Below are positions 38,088-55,352 of a stretch of DNA of 64,000 nucleotides, piece by piece (position 1 is the stretch's first letter; each line of letters starts with the position of its first letter). The position numbers were made by a program, and so were the translations under genes. Under the pieces are notes generated by a model. The model was not told the origin of the DNA and searched no databases. It saw nothing but the letters and a program-made list of their open reading frames with translations. Source of the stretch: Pelodera strongyloides (taxonomy: Eukaryota > Nematoda > Chromadorea > Rhabditida > Rhabditidae); the NCBI GenBank assembly GCA_036852015.1, contig JAANDG010000645.1, positions 16,454 to 80,453 on the forward strand, given 5' to 3'.

Positions 38088-39011
38088 TTATGAATATTCG
38101 ATATCTTTCTTTTTACATTCCGTACAAGTGTAGAAAACCGTTTGACCTTCATCCGCCGATCTCGTTTGCATTGTGGAAAAGGTGGCCTTGTCGTGACCGC
38201 ACCTAGATTAATAATAATAATATAATATAATAATATAATAATATAATAATATAATATAATATAATATAATATAATAATATAATAATATAATAATATAATA
38301 TAATAATATAATACAATAATATATATAATATATAATACAATAATAATAATAATAATAAATAGGAACCTAGGGTAATGGGTAATAACATGCCTAATATATG
38401 TACATTCAAAGTTGCCTTGCTCTTGAATACACTACAGTAATAACAAACCAAATATACATTCAAAGTTGCCTAGCTCTTGAATAAGTTCAATACCGGGTTT
38501 CTTACTGTAACTTACCTCGAACACATATGGTCTACAACAGCATCTCCACCAGACAGATCGGCAAGTTCTGAATCGGCTACAGTACGCTCGTAGATCTGCA
38601 AAATATTATAAACCAATAGAACACCATCTAACAATAATCACCTATGTATATTCACATATTTAATTTATCTTACTCGCAGTTTCATACCAGTGGCACTTCA
38701 CTCAACTACACAACACCGCATTCAAACACTGGAACGAAACGAAACCTTATTACGCAATGTTTCGCTAGCCATGAACTAATAGTCTCTACAACTCAAAACA
38801 AGTGATAAACCATAAAAAATCAATCATACAATCAAAAATCACAAACCTTTTCAGTCCTGCATACCAGCTGATTGACCTTCTCTTTTATTCTGACATCAGT
38901 CCCGCACACTTTACATGAGATCGTAGTTGGAGCAGATGGTAAAGGGAGAATTGCCCCACAAAAGGGACAGAAGTCACCATCATATGAAGCAAAGTATGGT
39001 TCAGCAGACAT
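38088..39011 (-). CDS. RPA12: RNA polymerase I subunit RPA12 (POLR1H/ZNRD1)
   Basis: Small Pol I subunit with two zinc ribbons; the C-terminal one acts like TFIIS in RNA cleavage and termination in the nucleolus. Exons 39011-38847, 38595-38516 and 38202-38088 join in phase to 119 residues, the usual size. N-ribbon cysteines are at 15/18 (CPFC) and 33/36 (CKVC). C-ribbon cysteines are at 80/83 (CSRC) and 108/111 (CTEC), with the family signature QTRSADEGQTVFYTC, including catalytic Asp-Glu at 99-100. A splice acceptor CAG ten bases before the ATG suggests trans-splicing. It lies 578 bp downstream of pars-1 on the same strand. Confidence 0.95.
38209..38362. repeat. ATA/ATATA microsatellite
   Basis: About 150 bp of AATAAT and ATAATATA units in the second intron of the RPA12 gene. 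The minus-strand frame across it is simple repeat. Confidence 0.9.
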
Positions 39012-39049
39012 AGTACAAAACTGAAAGCAAAACAAATATATTTTGCACA

Positions 39050-39176
39050 TAAAGTGGTATGGCACACGGTTTTACCGTAAGATGAACAACTTGTACAATA
39101 TTCTCACGGCGTACGAATATAAGTAAACAATGTGTGCACCGTCACACGTTCCAAAACCGCGAGCCACATCGTTTAA
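39050..39176. mobile_element. small TTAA-type foldback between pars-1 and RPA12
   Basis: AAAGTGGTATGGCACACGGT at the left and AACCGCGAGCCACATCGTTTAA at the right are imperfect inverted repeats. It is related by its ends to the element at 36700-36890 and lies directly upstream of the RPA12 acceptor. Confidence 0.55.
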
Positions 39177-39589
39177 AAAAAATCATATTCAGACCGCACC
39201 CGCTTCAAATCCGCGAGCCATATTGCTTTAAAAAAAGATTTAGGTATTAGGTATTTCCAAACGCACAAACATTTTCGGTTGATACATCAACTCGACACTC
39301 TCCAACAAAAAAGTTTATTATAAATTAATTAATAAAAACAACAAATCCCAATATCCATCGGAGCGCAATGACGGAACAGAGACAAACGGGAGAAAAGGAA
39401 GAATAACAAACTTCACTGTTTTGTTTACCCAACACCACAAACAGAGTTCTCGTATTGAAAAACATTGCTCGATAACCTATCCGCACATAGGAGAAAAAAC
39501 CGGATGAATGTTGCTAATTTGTTATCACAATATATTTAGACACATAGAAATCTTCAAAAATTTAGAATAATACTCAGTCCAATGTCTAT

Positions 39590-44781
<5,192 letters not shown>

Positions 44782-45956
44782 TGCGCCTACAAAGAAAACA
44801 CAGTTAGAAAGAAAAAAATACTAACACGAATAGAACCCGATATGCCACACGATCAACTAATAAATTATTAAAATTTACTGAATGAAAAAAGAGTACAGTA
44901 GTTTATCGTACAAAAGAGTGCAAAGGAGTTGTACCAATTTGGGTCCCGCCGGTATACGGTAATGAACTCAAACCCCCACAGAGATGAAAATATGAAAGTC
45001 TGGAAGCGCATGTGCTTTCGAGCGTAAGTTCCCATGAAAAGAAATCAACCAGGAACTATTATCGATCTCCCAAAATTTGCAATAAATGGACTGAAAGGCG
45101 AGACTTTCCGGTCCCCGGTCAGGTTCGCTAGCCGCAGGCTATTTCACAAAAGGGATCGCGCGGGTGCCGCGGTGCCGCCCCCTCACGGGGCTAGTTCGGG
45201 AGCCTAAGAGAGTGAAAGACTACATGAAGAGACTACGACTGATGAGACAAATAAAGGCGAGAGAAGGCTGGAAGAAATAGAGAGAACGGAGAGAGCATTT
45301 CGCTCGGAACGAAGTGAAACACTGATAAAACAGTGAGAGTGTGATCACCAAGAATGAACTTAACGTTCAAATAAGGAAAAACATACTAAATATACAAAAT
45401 AATAACGAGAGAAGATCCAATAAAATACTTTAAACAGGTTGAGCTGATGGTAAGGGAATATATGTGTTCAGTCAGCTTGTGCAATAGTCAAACATGGTGA
45501 CGCAATGCGGACCACGTGGAAGCAAAACTAACAAAAAAAATACAAAACCAGAGCAACTAACAAAACGTCAATTTTATATAACAAGAAGATTAGACATTTC
45601 AGAAAAGTAAACAAGGTGAAATGAAAAAGAACACCATAATACTTCATCAAGTACGAAACCAGTAATTATGAACATTTTATTTCGTTTTAACCGGTCCATA
45701 CACCGGGCACATAAGTTACCGGTATAATGAGAACAAAACATTAATACACATAGGGAAATAAGCAACAAAAACAAGTTCACGATAAATGTATCTATCTACC
45801 CCAACCAAGCTACCGATACGAAATAAGATATACAAAATGTATAAGTGAAACTCTAAGCGTACACAATGCTTAGAACATTTTTACTACATTCATGACGGGG
45901 CCCAATGTAGCACTCACTCACTAGTATAGTGTCCAGATCTACTACGGACTACAGAC
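44782..45956. other. region between ttc-37 and pars-1
   Basis: No exons or RNA genes seen. A GC-rich patch at about 45105-45205 (GGGATCGCGCGGGTGCCGCG) stands out from AT-rich flanks and may be an old repeat. The pars-1 promoter or outron should lie here. Confidence 0.5.
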
Positions 45957-48900
45957 TTATTCTGCTTCTGCCCCCTTTAACACAGACGCATCGACCAGAA
46001 TTTCCAAGGGGTGTTGTAAGGTCTCCAGCTTCTTAGTAATCGTGTCCCCACCAGTTGCCTTCACAGCTTCACGGGCATGCACAAAAGCATGAAACAAAGG
46101 CTGAAATCACAAACTTACAGAAATTAAATGGAGTACGAAACCAAATTCCCTAATTAACAGAGTCATTACAGTCAATCTGAAACTCATTAGTTTCCACGAA
46201 TTACACACATGTGCACCAGAGATGAATAACATGTATAGTTACAGAAAATCAATCCATCAGGGGACTCCGCAAGGAAATCAGACCACCCACACCCACCTTT
46301 GCTGCATGATGTTGCAATCTGAATGGTTGCTCTCCATCTTCCTCAATAAAGTGCATTTCAGTGTCCAGGCCTTCTGGAACCACCGTTGGCCAATAGTCGA
46401 TGAGTTCGTGTCTCGGACGGACGTCGTGCAAAGAACGCACAACCTCATCACTGACACCCTGAATAAGAGGTAAGATACTGTATATTGTGACTGGAGTGAT
46501 GTACATACCACTTTCTCACTAATTCCATACCATACCACTTTCCCTTATTCACAGTTATAAATCAAATGTAAAGTTTCTTCAAAATAACTCACAATATTAA
46601 ATCTATGCAATAAAGCGAGTAGGAGCGGAATTGAAATCTCTGTTCTCCTTTCTCGCAATAATTCCGGCAATCCCTCTCCAGTCATCACTTTCGACAACAA
46701 ATCCTGATAGATCGGAATACGACGCTGCAGCAAATCTGAATGGACTCGCTTTTCACAAACAACCAGCAGAGCAGTAACAATAAAAAAAACTTATTTGATA
46801 GTGCATTTCATCTCCAACATAATAACTGTAGATTAGAGATAAGACTAAACACAACATAAGCTTGCATCATTGAACTACTTGTTTACTTAAAGTAAAGGAA
46901 CGCTTCTAAAATGGTACAAACTACAAAGCTCCTCTCATTTAACTAACAACCAAATCATATCCACACGTAGCCATATCTGGAAACTAAGAAACACCTACCG
47001 AATAACCCCTCGGAAGCTGATTTGGCCAATTTCACCAATGGTGACAAACGGTCATCTGGGCTGGGCACGTCTTCACTGGCCTTTCTGAAAATCTTCAAGG
47101 TAAAATAAAACAAATGTCAGATATACAAATACCTACATAACATACCTTATGAGCTCTCACTTTCCTTACTTTCACATTTTCTTCAATTCGTACAATTCGT
47201 ACAATGCAAATATCCTCACTTATTGAAAAGAATGTAACAAGTGCAAGTATACTGCTAACCATTCGCAGCACAAAAAAAACCTACTCGGGTCTATTATGAA
47301 AAAAGGACCGACACTAATAATAAAGAGTACTTACAATTGAGTACGCTGCAAGTGTACTACTGCTTCAGGAACCTGCACGCTCTTCAGGAGGTCAGCTGCC
47401 TCTTTGAGATATCCAAATAATTCCGCCAATACGGCCAAATGAAGCACAAGTGACGGACAGCGATCGCAGCGCTCTAAACAAAGTATTTTAATTCGGTACG
47501 GCTGAATTGCCAACTCATGACAAAAAAAATATAAAATAAAAAAGACCAACACAGGTTTTCCGATTCGAAAAATGCGAAAAGTAATAAGTTTCTGTGGTTC
47601 CACTTCAGTCAAAGATCGAAATTGAAACCAGTTGTTCCTTTTGTGAAAGTTGAACGAGAACGAGTAAGATCACAGGAATATGGATACTCAAAAATTCAAA
47701 CCGACCATAAAGTGCAAGAACCGATTCGAACTGAATCATAGACGATGAAGGGTCGAATGAAGAAGCGCGGTCTTCCACGAGGAACACAACGTAGCGCCGC
47801 ACTGCCATGCTCTGGGAAAGAAACAATAAACTTTCACTATAGCCAATATGGATGGAAACGATCGATATAGCCAATATGAACGAACAAATGGATCAGAGAC
47901 CAGACAAGACAGTAGAACAGACTAAATCCTCACTAGGCTTCAAATACAAGTTAAAGAATTCAAACAGATATTCCTTAACAACACAAGGCGAAACTAAAGC
48001 GTATAAATACATACGGTAGGTTTATAGGTGAGGGATTGTCGGAACATTTCCAAAGACTGATATCGGTCAAGGAAGAAAACGGCAATGTGTCCCTGTAACG
48101 AAATAAAATGGAAAATAAAGATAATTAAAGCTAAACCTGCAGCTGTCTTGCAACTTACAGGGTCTTAAATTACACTGCTTCATCTCAGTTTATTTTCAAC
48201 AAATAACACTAACAAGCCAGCGGAATGACATTCACACGAAAGAACGCTAAGTAAAATAAATAAAAGAAACTAAGAAAGGAAGGAAGATGAAAACCGACCC
48301 AAAGACACCAAGCTTCAGCCATTTCTGGACAATACTTCACTGCAGTTTCCACGGCCTGATTCGATTCGTTCATCTGAAAAAAAAAACATTATGTGAACAT
48401 AGTGATATTACATGGAGAGAGAACCTCAAGTCGCAAGTTGAAAGTCTTTAGTCTTTCCCATTACTAACCAATAAAGGGCCATGGAAATCATAATTTCATT
48501 AAACGATTAAACGAAGAATTTCATTAAACGATTAAACTCGTTCATATCTATTGCTTCCTCAAAATGCCAAAAAAACATACCATGTTACTTTCCGCATAGA
48601 CGAGCGCAAGTCGGAACCAAGCCTCCGCGTTCGCCTTGTTCAATTGGATGGCCCTGAATTCATTTTAGTAATTTAGTATATTCAATTCCGACATTTCACT
48701 TTCAAACAAGAAACCCGAGTATCACTAACTACATCACTAATCACTAATCAGGCAAAAAAATCACCAACTACAGTGCACACTGTGGTAGTGCGTAATGTTA
48801 CTATGAATCATAACTAAGACTTATACATCAGAATATGAAGAATCCCTCAGATTAACACATACCTAACTAGACAATGTTGTAGATGGGAACGGGGAGAGGC

Positions 48901-51900
48901 TGATACTCGAAGTGCATCAGCAAGTCTTGTCCAGTACAACGACCGTGTAGTTGTGCAATCGGAGGAAAGACGGATAGCACGTCGCAGACAATCACATGCT
49001 CTGTAAAAAAGTGATACTAGATAAGCTCCAGGCTCCAGGTTATTGGTTTTAGTGTTATATTAGTTAAATAAATAAATGTTAATGGGGTTTGCAAATATGC
49101 CCGATTTTCCTTGCAAGTATCGAAAAATTTATCGTATCTTGGCACTACACGAGCATATCTACAGGCAGTTTTTACGACCGATCGCCACGGGACCAATTGT
49201 TCAACAAAAAAATGTCTTTGATGGCGGATTTTCTATAGTGCGGATGTGTCAAAATTACGGTAAAAGTGTGTAAAAAGCACACGATTTTGCGAATTGATAC
49301 TTGCGAGGAAAACTCGCGGTTTTTGGCATACTTGCAAACCCCAGAAATATCCTGTCAGCTGCACAATATCCAAGTCACACAAAACTCAAACCACCCATGA
49401 ACATACTTCTTTGCCAGAGCGGGGTTGGCTTCAACAGCAGCCCTTCTTGTGAGTGCAATTCCCAAATCAGCCCACGATCCAGCCACAGTTCTATCCAGTG
49501 TCAACGCGGTCATGTACAGAGAACAGATGACGGTCCACACCGATGATAAGGGAGTTTGAAGGTCAAGAGGCAACTAGAATTTGAACACCATCCGAATTTG
49601 GTAGAATATTTCAAATAGAGTATATAGAAAAGATGAGGATCCATTTCTCACTACCAATCCTTCCATGTTAGCTAAAAAGGAGGTGGCACACCATCAAACA
49701 AAGGACGTTGGAAAAGCAAAGAAGCCGATAAACATATCGTACCTTCAGCTGTTTGAAGACTTCTTTATGGAAAGAAGCACAGTAGAATAACCCGTCGGCG
49801 GCCAACTTATACGTGACAACATGCTTAACTTCGGCTTTTAGCGAGTCACCAACCAATGCAAAGAACGTATTCAATTCCTCTAAAAGACGATTGTTATTTA
49901 TTGTGAAATTTTTATATAAATAAAGAAAAACAATGTCCGAAGGGATCCAAAACGTCAATAAGAGCTGAGTTCAATATTAGGAACCAATCAAATCAAAATA
50001 GTATCCTCATCAACGTAAGTACGTAAGATTCCACTTTCAAAATTACAATTCCCCATCCTTAATAACGTACCTATTCTCTCGTCCCCTCTCAACGTCTGCG
50101 CCTTTCTGAATCTCGCATCCGCCTCGAATAAACAGATCATCTTTTGTGCTTCTCCAGTCAAAACTCCCTTCCACTCCGAACATTTTTGCAATGCCAGCTC
50201 GATGTTACCAATCCTGAGGATCACTTGAATCATCTGCAATAAAAGAATACTTCTACGAAATTTGAATACTTCAGATCAAATGCTAAGCTAACGATAAGCC
50301 GAATGGTCCACCAGCAACTGAAAATGCCAAACATACCACATTAATAAGTATTCATTTTATTGCTAATAGTCTAATTAAATCAATGGGTTTGCACCAACAC
50401 TCACAGGAGCCGGCCTGTCTATAAGAATAAGAAAAAACCACCCACCGGAATCGCATAATCGCTGTCGGGCAGTAATTCCAATAAACGAGCGTAAGTATTC
50501 ATCGCCGACTAAAAACAGTCTTGGGTAAATTCAAAAGGGCGCGGAAACCTCGATCCAACAGATAGTCCGACTTCAGCGTGATAAATACTTTTTCTGAAAC
50601 ATGAACACTAAAACACAAAGGTTGTCAGGAATAAAAGCCACCTGCAAGTTTCCACGTTTCGTGTACGCGGCAGCCAACTGAGCACAAGCTTCCGCGTTTC
50701 CGGGATTCAGACGTAGTACCTGCTGCAATTCGTCGATGCCTTCGTCGCTGGAATACAGAAACAGGATTAATGTAAACCTAACAACTGCGAACAAAGAACA
50801 TCAACCCTAAACACGACAGCCCCAAAATATACTGTCCCAGTAGTAAGTCAAAGGACTTACGCTTTGTTGCACTTCAACAGAAGTGTTGCGCGTCTGCTTC
50901 TCAGCCACATTGGTTTTGCTCGGGTGGCAAGGGTGTTCAACAGCTTCAGACGGACATCGGGACCGACTCCTGAGAAAGAAGACAAAGTTTGATAATGCTA
51001 CACAGAACTCAATTAGAACAAGTTATACAAATCTCAGAGTATACAAGACTGTTAGTTTTATGATCATGGCATCCTAAGGCCATACAGGACTGAAATCAGT
51101 AGAAGGCGGCATGACAACCAAAGATCATCATATGACCTAACTAAATCACACCCAGAACGGCCAGAACACCTAGGCTGTTATATACTGATACCTTTAGTAC
51201 TTTAGTTAATAAACAACCAACTCAGCATTTCACTAAACAAAGTAAACCAACCTTGTTGCTGATAAATGTCGTCCAGAAGATGAACATATTCCTCATTGAG
51301 TGGACGGCTCTTCACAGCTCGCTCGGCACAAGAACGCGCCTAATCGAGAGATAGCATAATTTACACATCACAAAATATTAACAAATACGAGAAGAATAAG
51401 CAGGGCGCAATTATATAATTTTCTAGTGTCAGCGAATAATCCACTTATATACGCAGCTGGCCAACGAATATTCCAAAGAAAAAATAAATCCGTACCTTTA
51501 CAGGATTCTTATTGGCAAGTGTCTTGGCTAGCAGATGGAATGTTCTCGTACACCGCGGGTTCAAACGAGCAGTTTTGATTAGAAAAGGGGCAGGATCGAT
51601 TCCAACCGTTGCGGCATATTCACTGTAGAGCAAAAGGTCCTTCCATTCGCCAGAAGATAGCTAAATATTTATTTACATTTATTTTTTTGAATAGCAGATG
51701 TGTTGTGTTGGTGGAGAGTGGGAGCAATAACCCTGCTTGAAACATTTTTTATATTCACGCAGTCTATTAAAAACGCATAAAAAAAACAAATAAGACGAAG
51801 ACGTCGAGCAATTTGTCATCTGGAACTCGTCGCCTACTGTTCAGGACCTCTGCGGAACATGTCATAAGCAAACCTTTAAATTGTACTTTGAACTCCCTTG

Positions 51901-54900
51901 AATAAAGGTGCACGCTCTTGAGGCGTAAAAAAAGAAATAAATAATTACCAGTTTCGCAGCAGAATCGGCGCAGGTATCCCATTGCTTGGTCACAATTGCT
52001 TCTCGTACATACATCCGATTAAGTGCCTCATCGGACAAGTTACCACCAAATAGAGTCTTCCAGTCCTCATTCGAAACGACAGCCAGTCTTGCTTCATCTT
52101 CCGCAAACCTACAAAATGTAATTGGCATTTAAATATTGTTGAATGCAGGCACATATACTAGCTCCGACACTCCAACTCCACTTTGCAAATAACAAGGAAA
52201 GATAATGGATTAAAACTGAACTTTACAACGCCACCACTGATAAAATAAATAACCTTTTGATAAGAGGGCATAACTTCCGTGCAGCCGCCAGACACGAAGA
52301 ATCACCCAATTCAAGGAGACATCTCACGCGAAACCCAGTTAGATTATCTGAAAAGCTAACGCAATAAAGGAAACGCTTAGAATTTGAAAAGACACGGTGA
52401 AAGAAGTACAAGTTCACGATTTGAATTCATTAATAAATAATCACTATGAATCGCGTTCAAACTTCAACCTACCTACAGTAATCGAATCAGAAACGTGAGA
52501 AGCACTCCAGTCCAAGCATCGAAGACATCTAAAAACATTGAACTCGGAATAATAACCATCATACAAACTTGGACCAAAAACAGGAGGTCCTCACATACTT
52601 AGCCGATTAGCCAGCCTTACGATGTCGAGAAATTCCACCCTTCAATTTTGGTGGGGAAGCAACAGGTCTAGTCTAAATCTTAAGCAACGATAATAATAAT
52701 AAACGCTAACAAATATAGTAATACAAAAAAGCATTAGATAACAAAATGTGTACTTCACATTCATGAAAACAAACCTCTCATAGTTTTCCTCCTCAAACAA
52801 AATCCGGATGGCAATTTTGATGAGCGGCAGGGACTGAAGATCCGAATCCGACATTTCCGCTATGGTTTCTCCGCACTGGACCCAGTCCTCCTCTTCTACC
52901 GATGCAATCAGGTCACAAAGCTAAAATATTTCACTTCAAGATAAAAGATAAAACTACAAAGATCAGTCCCGTGAAAAAGCTGGTCAAAAATCTTGTAACC
53001 ATCCAACGACCCAGCAACATGACTACATATAAAGCCGATCACTGAAACATCACGTTTCGTCCACTAACAATAAATGGACCATCTTCGCTTAGCAACTAAT
53101 CAATGTCCTGCTATATAATCATTTGAAGTGCCTTTAATCCGTAACAATCATTCTTATTACTTATTACCCACCTTCGATTCAGTTCTCGATTCAGAATCGT
53201 ACCATTCAAAAACTTCATCTTCAATGTCCTTTTCACAAAGAAACTCAGTGCATATTATTTCTTCGATGCGGGCGACTAAACAGCACAAATTATGGGAAAT
53301 CCATCAGTACAAGTACAACAAATTACCACCCTCTAAACATGAGCACGAATTCGTAAAAAAAAGTACAGTTAAACAGTTAAACGATATATATTTATAAAAC
53401 CCAACATACTTATCCAGTCGTCGTTCGACGAGTGCCATTTGCAATGATTGAACACTTCTTGCTTCCAACTCTCATAATTTGGATTCGGCATCTGTATAAT
53501 ACAAAACTTCAAACACACAACTATAAATTGATTACAAGGATGTATACAGAATACAGATATACGCAAAGTAGAAAATGTCCCATGCTATATGTAAAAAAAC
53601 ATGTTTCGACTTGCGACAGATACAGAATGAAACATATGCCAGTAAGCTGAACATATATAGTTTGGGCCAAAATTGCAATACGAACCGCGTATAGATATTT
53701 TGCATACTGAAGATGAAGACCAGCATTTGAAGACATTTCTTCCTCCAAAGAAGCGAAGCACTTTTCCAGCTGAAAAAAAATGAATAAACGAGGTCACGGT
53801 ACGCAATTAATGCGAATAACACCAAATCTCTAAAACATTTCAAGTTAAAATTTTGTTTAAAACTTACAATGAGTTTTTCAGAAGCACTTTTAACGTCCTT
53901 TTCACTGAGCACATTTACGACTGCCTTCAGGAACTCTGGATCCTCGCCCAAGTCACTCTAAAAGATAAACGTTAGTTGGTTAGTTCTTTGTTGGAAATAC
54001 ATGAAAAAAGGAAATTTTATCATAGATTTACACAAAGCGATATGTTGTGTGAGCGCAGAATAAAAGGATTTTTTTATCACAGATTTAAACAAAGCGATTT
54101 GTTATTCTTGACTGTATGGTTTACACATGCATTGTTAGAAAGGAACTCATTTAGCTTACAAGTAGAACAAAATATCTGACCGATACACAAGTATTCATAT
54201 CATCATAATTTTACAAAACGAAAAACTAACCTTTAATTCAGAGAAACTGCGAAGCTCCAAGAGAAAATCACGACGCCGGGCAATAGCGTGGTTCTTCCGT
54301 TCTTCATTATCACTAAAATTTATGCTTTTTAACTTGCTTAGTTAAAGTTTCATGTTTATATAAAATTTCAAGACTCTATAATGACAAAACATAATCTTAA
54401 ATAGTAAGAAACTACTGACCAAATCCGTATAAAGTTGTCGACGACATCAATACTTCTGGCATCAACTTGAATCGCAGACGTATCGTACAATTTGAACAAA
54501 GACTGCCAAGCAGTAGGCGTTGTCGAATCGATTGCAATAGCCTAATTTAAAAGAAATTATTATAATTATAAATTCCAGTAATAAAACATCAGTGATTAAC
54601 ACTAACATATGATAAGACAGCAAGATAACCCTTGAAACATATAATTACAAACCTCAAAGTAATGGTTCGCAGCCTCGCTCGCGCAGTCCAACTTAGAGTT
54701 GGCCAGTCCCGCAAAGCAGTAGATCATGTAGTCCTTGACACCAGAAGCAATCGCATCCTAAAACAGTGTGAATGAATATCGCGATTGAGGATCGAGGGAA
54801 TCATGGGCGATCCCTCCTGGCCCTAGCTCGAAGGCGTCGAGCAATTTGTCATCCGGAACTCGTCGCCTACAGCTACAGCTCAGGACCTCTGCGGAACATG

Positions 54901-55103
54901 TCATAAGCAAACATTGAATCTGTGTCTAAGGTCCTCAAACATTTGAAGTTCCTATAGATAATGGAATCTAGTTCATGACGTAAACAGCGTAAAAGTGAAG
55001 AATACTCCAACCTCAATACCTCGCAAAGCTCCTTCGCCTCTTCGTTTTTTCCCGAAGCAAGTAACTGTTTTGCCTCCTTTAGTTTACTTTTTAATTCACT
55101 CAT
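45957..55103 (-). CDS. ttc-37: Ski complex TPR subunit TTC37/SKI3
   Basis: Scaffold of the Ski complex (SKI2-SKI3-SKI8), which feeds mRNA to the cytoplasmic exosome. Thirty exons join in phase to about 1,116 residues: 55103-55020, 54757-54653, 54541-54420, 54312-54231, 53957-53868, 53769-53686, 53491-53410, 53275-53172, 52920-52775, 52528-52473, 52347-52254, 52108-51949, 51660-51496, 51339-51252, 50969-50861, 50747-50642, 50508-50446, 50233-50071, 49879-49743, 49573-49407, 49000-48863, 48653-48581, 48373-48299, 48092-48015, 47811-47706, 47473-47335, 47084-46999, 46735-46593, 46458-46297, 46100-45957. Helical TPR-type repeats run throughout (VLRLNPGNAEACAQLAAAYT, AIQLNKANAEAWFRLALVYA). The N-terminus (LKEAKQLLASGKNEEAKELC) matches TTC37. 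It is shorter than human TTC37 (about 1,560). The ATG follows TTTGGTTTCAG directly and is 249 bp from the nuo-6 stop: a downstream operon gene. Confidence 0.88.
49082..49344. mobile_element. GGGGTTTGCAAG-family MITE, copy 3
   Basis: ATGGGGTTTGCAAATATGCC to GGCATACTTGCAAACCCC, in the ttc-37 intron 49001-49406. It has the same orientation as the copy at 31119-31378. Confidence 0.87.
51801..51873. repeat. dispersed intronic repeat, copy A
   Basis: Shares CGTCGAGCAATTTGTCATC, GGAACTCGTCGCCTAC and GGACCTCTGCGGAACATGTC with 54834-54913; both lie in introns of ttc-37. Confidence 0.8.
54834..54913. repeat. dispersed intronic repeat, copy B
   Basis: Second copy of the 51801-51873 sequence, in the first ttc-37 intron, same orientation, with a short insertion (AGCTAC) in the middle. 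Confidence 0.8.
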
Positions 55104-55352
55104 CTGAAACCAAATGTAAAATAAATAAGTAAGAAAACATACATATGAGCACGCGAAACACGAATGAATGTTCAAGTAAATATAGGCCAGCGCTATAACG
55201 CAACCATTCGGGACATAAACGAATGCGTTAAACTGATTAGAATATTTATTTGACGGTCACAATTATATATTACACTGAAACTATCTAAATAGCCTATAAT
55301 CCATAGGTGTGATCGGATCGAAATGGCATTATTCAATAAATCGATATCGGGA
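55104..55352 (-). promoter_or_regulatory. intercistronic region of a putative nuo-6/ttc-37 operon
   Basis: From the nuo-6 stop, a minus-strand AATAAA (55250-55245) comes about 105 bases downstream. The ttc-37 acceptor at 55104 follows about 140 bases later, with the ATG immediately behind it. This spacing fits nematode operons, where the downstream mRNA receives an SL2-type leader. No separate promoter is evident. Confidence 0.65.

Noticed and set aside
38203..38463. 86-codon minus-strand Leu/Ile/Tyr frame
   Set aside because: Translation of the ATA microsatellite inside an RPA12 intron.
52560..52680. Extra ttc-37 exon (DIVRLANRL-like) on the minus strand
   Set aside because: Its acceptor is poor and its phase does not fit the next exon, while the exon ending at 52775 joins the one starting at 52528 directly in frame (giving YERCLRCLDW).
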